A stretch of 64,000 nucleotides of DNA, taken from positions 1,015,371 to 1,079,370 of the forward strand of contig JAKSZT010037307.1 in assembly GCA_026826555.1 (NCBI GenBank). The letters run 5' to 3'. This document shows, in pieces, positions 62,206-64,000 of the stretch; positions within the stretch are counted from its first letter, which is position 1, and every line of letters begins with the position of its first letter. The translations under genes and the position numbers were made by a program. A model generated the notes under the pieces. That model searched no databases and was not told the DNA's origin. It saw only the letters and a list, made by a program, of their open reading frames with translations. This DNA is from Tolypeutes matacus. Its lineage: Eukaryota > Chordata > Mammalia > Cingulata > Chlamyphoridae.

Positions 62206-62949
62206 AGAAGATGGAAGCAATCCAAGTGTCCATCAACTGATGAATGGATAAACAAAATGTGGCATTACATATGATGGAATATTACTCAAGTTGCATGGAT
62301 GCAACTTGAGGAAATTATGCTGAATGAAATTATGCTGAATGAAATAACCCAGGCACAAATGGACAAATATTGTGTGATCTCACTGATATGAACTAATTAT
62401 AATAAGCAAACTCATAGAGTTAGAATATAGACTATCAGGAGACAAAATGGGGTAGAGAATGTAGAGTTGATGGTTAATTTGTACAGAATTTGTTTAGGTA
62501 GATTGTACAGGTTTGGAAATGGATGGTGGTGATGGCAGCACTTTATTATGAGTGCAGTTAACAGCGTTGAATTATGTATGTTAATGTGGTTGAAAGGGGG
62601 ACGTTTTGGATCATGTATGTTACTAGAATGAAAGAAGATAAAACATAGAACTGTACAACACAGTGAACCCTATTGTGGATGATGGACTGGGGTTAATAGT
62701 ACAAAAATGTTCTTTCATGAATTATAACAAATGTACAACACTACTACAACGTATTATAACGGTGGTATATGGGAAAAATATATACCTAATGTAAACTATG
62801 GACTATCGTTAATAGTATTATTTTAATATTCTTTCAGTTGTAACAAAGGTACCACATTAATGCAAAGTGTCAACAATAGGGAGGTATTTGGAAATGCTGT
62901 ATTCTTCTATAAACCTACAACTTTTCTAATTAAAAGTAATAATTTTTTT

Positions 62950-64000
62950 AAAAATGTTATGCTAAGTGAAAGAAACAGATAAAGTACTACAATTATGATT
63001 CCATTTATATAAAATATAAATATAAATAAAACTATAGGCAAGACAATTAACCTCCACCTAAGTTTCACACCTTCTATAAACAACTCAAAATGATTCACAG
63101 ACCTAAATGTAACATATAAAAGTGTAAAATTTTGGGGAAAAAATAGAATATCTTCAGGATCTGGGGCTAGGCAAAGAATTCTTGTATTTGACACAAAATG
63201 CAAAATCCATGAAAGGAAAAAAATATCAATATATTAGACTTCACCAGAACTGAAACTTTTGCTCTGTGAAAGACCCTGTCAAGGGAGGCGGCTGTGGCTC
63301 AATCAGTGGGGCTCCCGTTTACCATGTGGGAGGCCCCGGGTTCGGTTCCCGGGGCCTCCTGGTGAGGGCGGGCCCGCCCGCGCGGTGTGGTTGGCTGGCC
63401 CGGCGAGCGCAGGCAGCGGTGGGGGGATAAATGAATAGATGAATGGAATCTTTAAAAAAAAAGACCCTGTCAAGAGGATGGAAATACAAGCTATGGACTG
63501 GGAGAAAAATTGTCCAAGCCACATAACCAAAGAAACACAAGTGTCAAGAATATATAAAGAACTCTCAAAACCGAACAGTAAAAAAGAAAAAGAGAATCCA
63601 ATTAAAAAATGGATTCAAATCCAATTAAACATAGAGGACAAATAAGCATGTGAAAAATGTTCAATGTCATTAGCCATTAGGGAAACACAAATTGAAACCA
63701 CAGTAAGATACCACTGCACACCTATCAGAAAGACTAAAACAAAATGTGATGAGGACACCAAATGCAGGATCTCTCATACCACATGTGGGGATGACAAAAT
63801 GGTAAGGCCACTCTGAAAATAGTTTAACTGTTTCCTCAACAATTAAACATGCAACCACCACACAACACAACAACTGCATGCCTAAATATTTATCCCAGAG
63901 AAATAAAGACTTTTGTTCACAAAACTACAAAAATCTGTACACAAATATTTATGGCAGTTTTATTCATAACAGTTGAAAACTAGAAACAACCCAGATGTAT
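62950..64000 (+). mobile_element. Older L1 ORF2 C-terminal part, sense
   Basis: Decayed ORF2 (gattcacagacctaaatgta, attagccattagggaaacac, ccactgcacacctatcagaa) running off the right edge, split by the SINE at 63284. Confidence 0.75.
63284..63459 (+). mobile_element. DAS-type SINE, young
   Basis: Near-identical to 22591-22785; TSD aaagaccctgtcaag at 63269-63283 and 63460-63474. Confidence 0.95.

Larger units (their letters stand above)
57905..62945 (+). mobile_element. L1 with five or six SINE insertions
   Basis: L1 ORF1 region (caattcaaggagatgaagg as at 34834), boundary region (58980-59110, 59605-60225), then a jump to the ORF2 C-terminal half (60535-62400, e.g. TQLGQNSPFNKWCSKNR) and the 3' UTR to about 62945. 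Most of ORF2 is deleted around 60230-60535. SINEs are listed separately. Confidence 0.85.

Noticed and set aside
59117..62210. CRISPR-like array of spaced repeats
   Set aside because: The recurring blocks are SINE units and their spacers in a mammalian intron; repeat length and spacing are irregular.
47632..64000. Further upstream DOCK3 exon (rest of the SH3 domain)
   Set aside because: I looked for the expected SH3 coding sequence on the minus strand and found none; the region is L1, SINE and AT-rich intron.

Overview
This is nuclear DNA from a xenarthran mammal, almost certainly an armadillo and probably Dasypus novemcinctus. The main evidence is about twenty copies of a tRNA-Ala-like SINE of the armadillo DAS-SINE type. 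The head reads gggaagcggatgtggctca, there are clear A and B boxes, and the tail is A-rich. Several copies have perfect target-site duplications (TSDs). The rest is typical mammalian intron: AT-rich, full of L1, with some L2, ERVL/MaLR LTRs and hAT MITEs.

The only host gene I can support is DOCK3, on the minus strand. Two short coding exons are present, at 47576-47631 and 13372-13468. They join in frame (phase 2) and encode the end of the SH3 domain and the segment just after it. They are separated by one intron of 34,107 bp. The flanks of the window (1-13371 and 47632-64000) are parts of the next and previous DOCK3 introns. No further exon was recognised.

Layout. 1-12750: an L1 fragment with a possible 5' inversion, then a long, old antisense L1 mosaic broken by SINEs, LTRs and a ferritin heavy-chain retropseudogene. 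12750-16620: DOCK3 exon, an intact RPS27L retrocopy and low-repeat intron. 16630-24280: L1 pieces, a 3.0 kb antisense L1 insertion with two successive 3' ends, and an ERV pol remnant. 24280-32520: mostly unique intron with an L1 3' transduction candidate and an L2. 32530-45310: an old antisense L1 split by a nearly full-length sense L1 (34031-42350), which itself carries two hAT MITEs, two solo LTRs and SINEs. 45310-49140: intron with the second DOCK3 exon. 49140-64000: consecutive sense L1s with a ferritin light-chain retropseudogene and many SINEs.

I find no novel multi-gene system. The observations most worth a second look are retrotransposon structures and how close retroposons sit to the DOCK3 splice acceptors. 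A SINE begins 43 bp from one acceptor, and an ORF-intact RPS27L retrocopy lies about 143 bp from the other. Nearly every open frame in the window is a by-chance frame or a decayed transposon frame.
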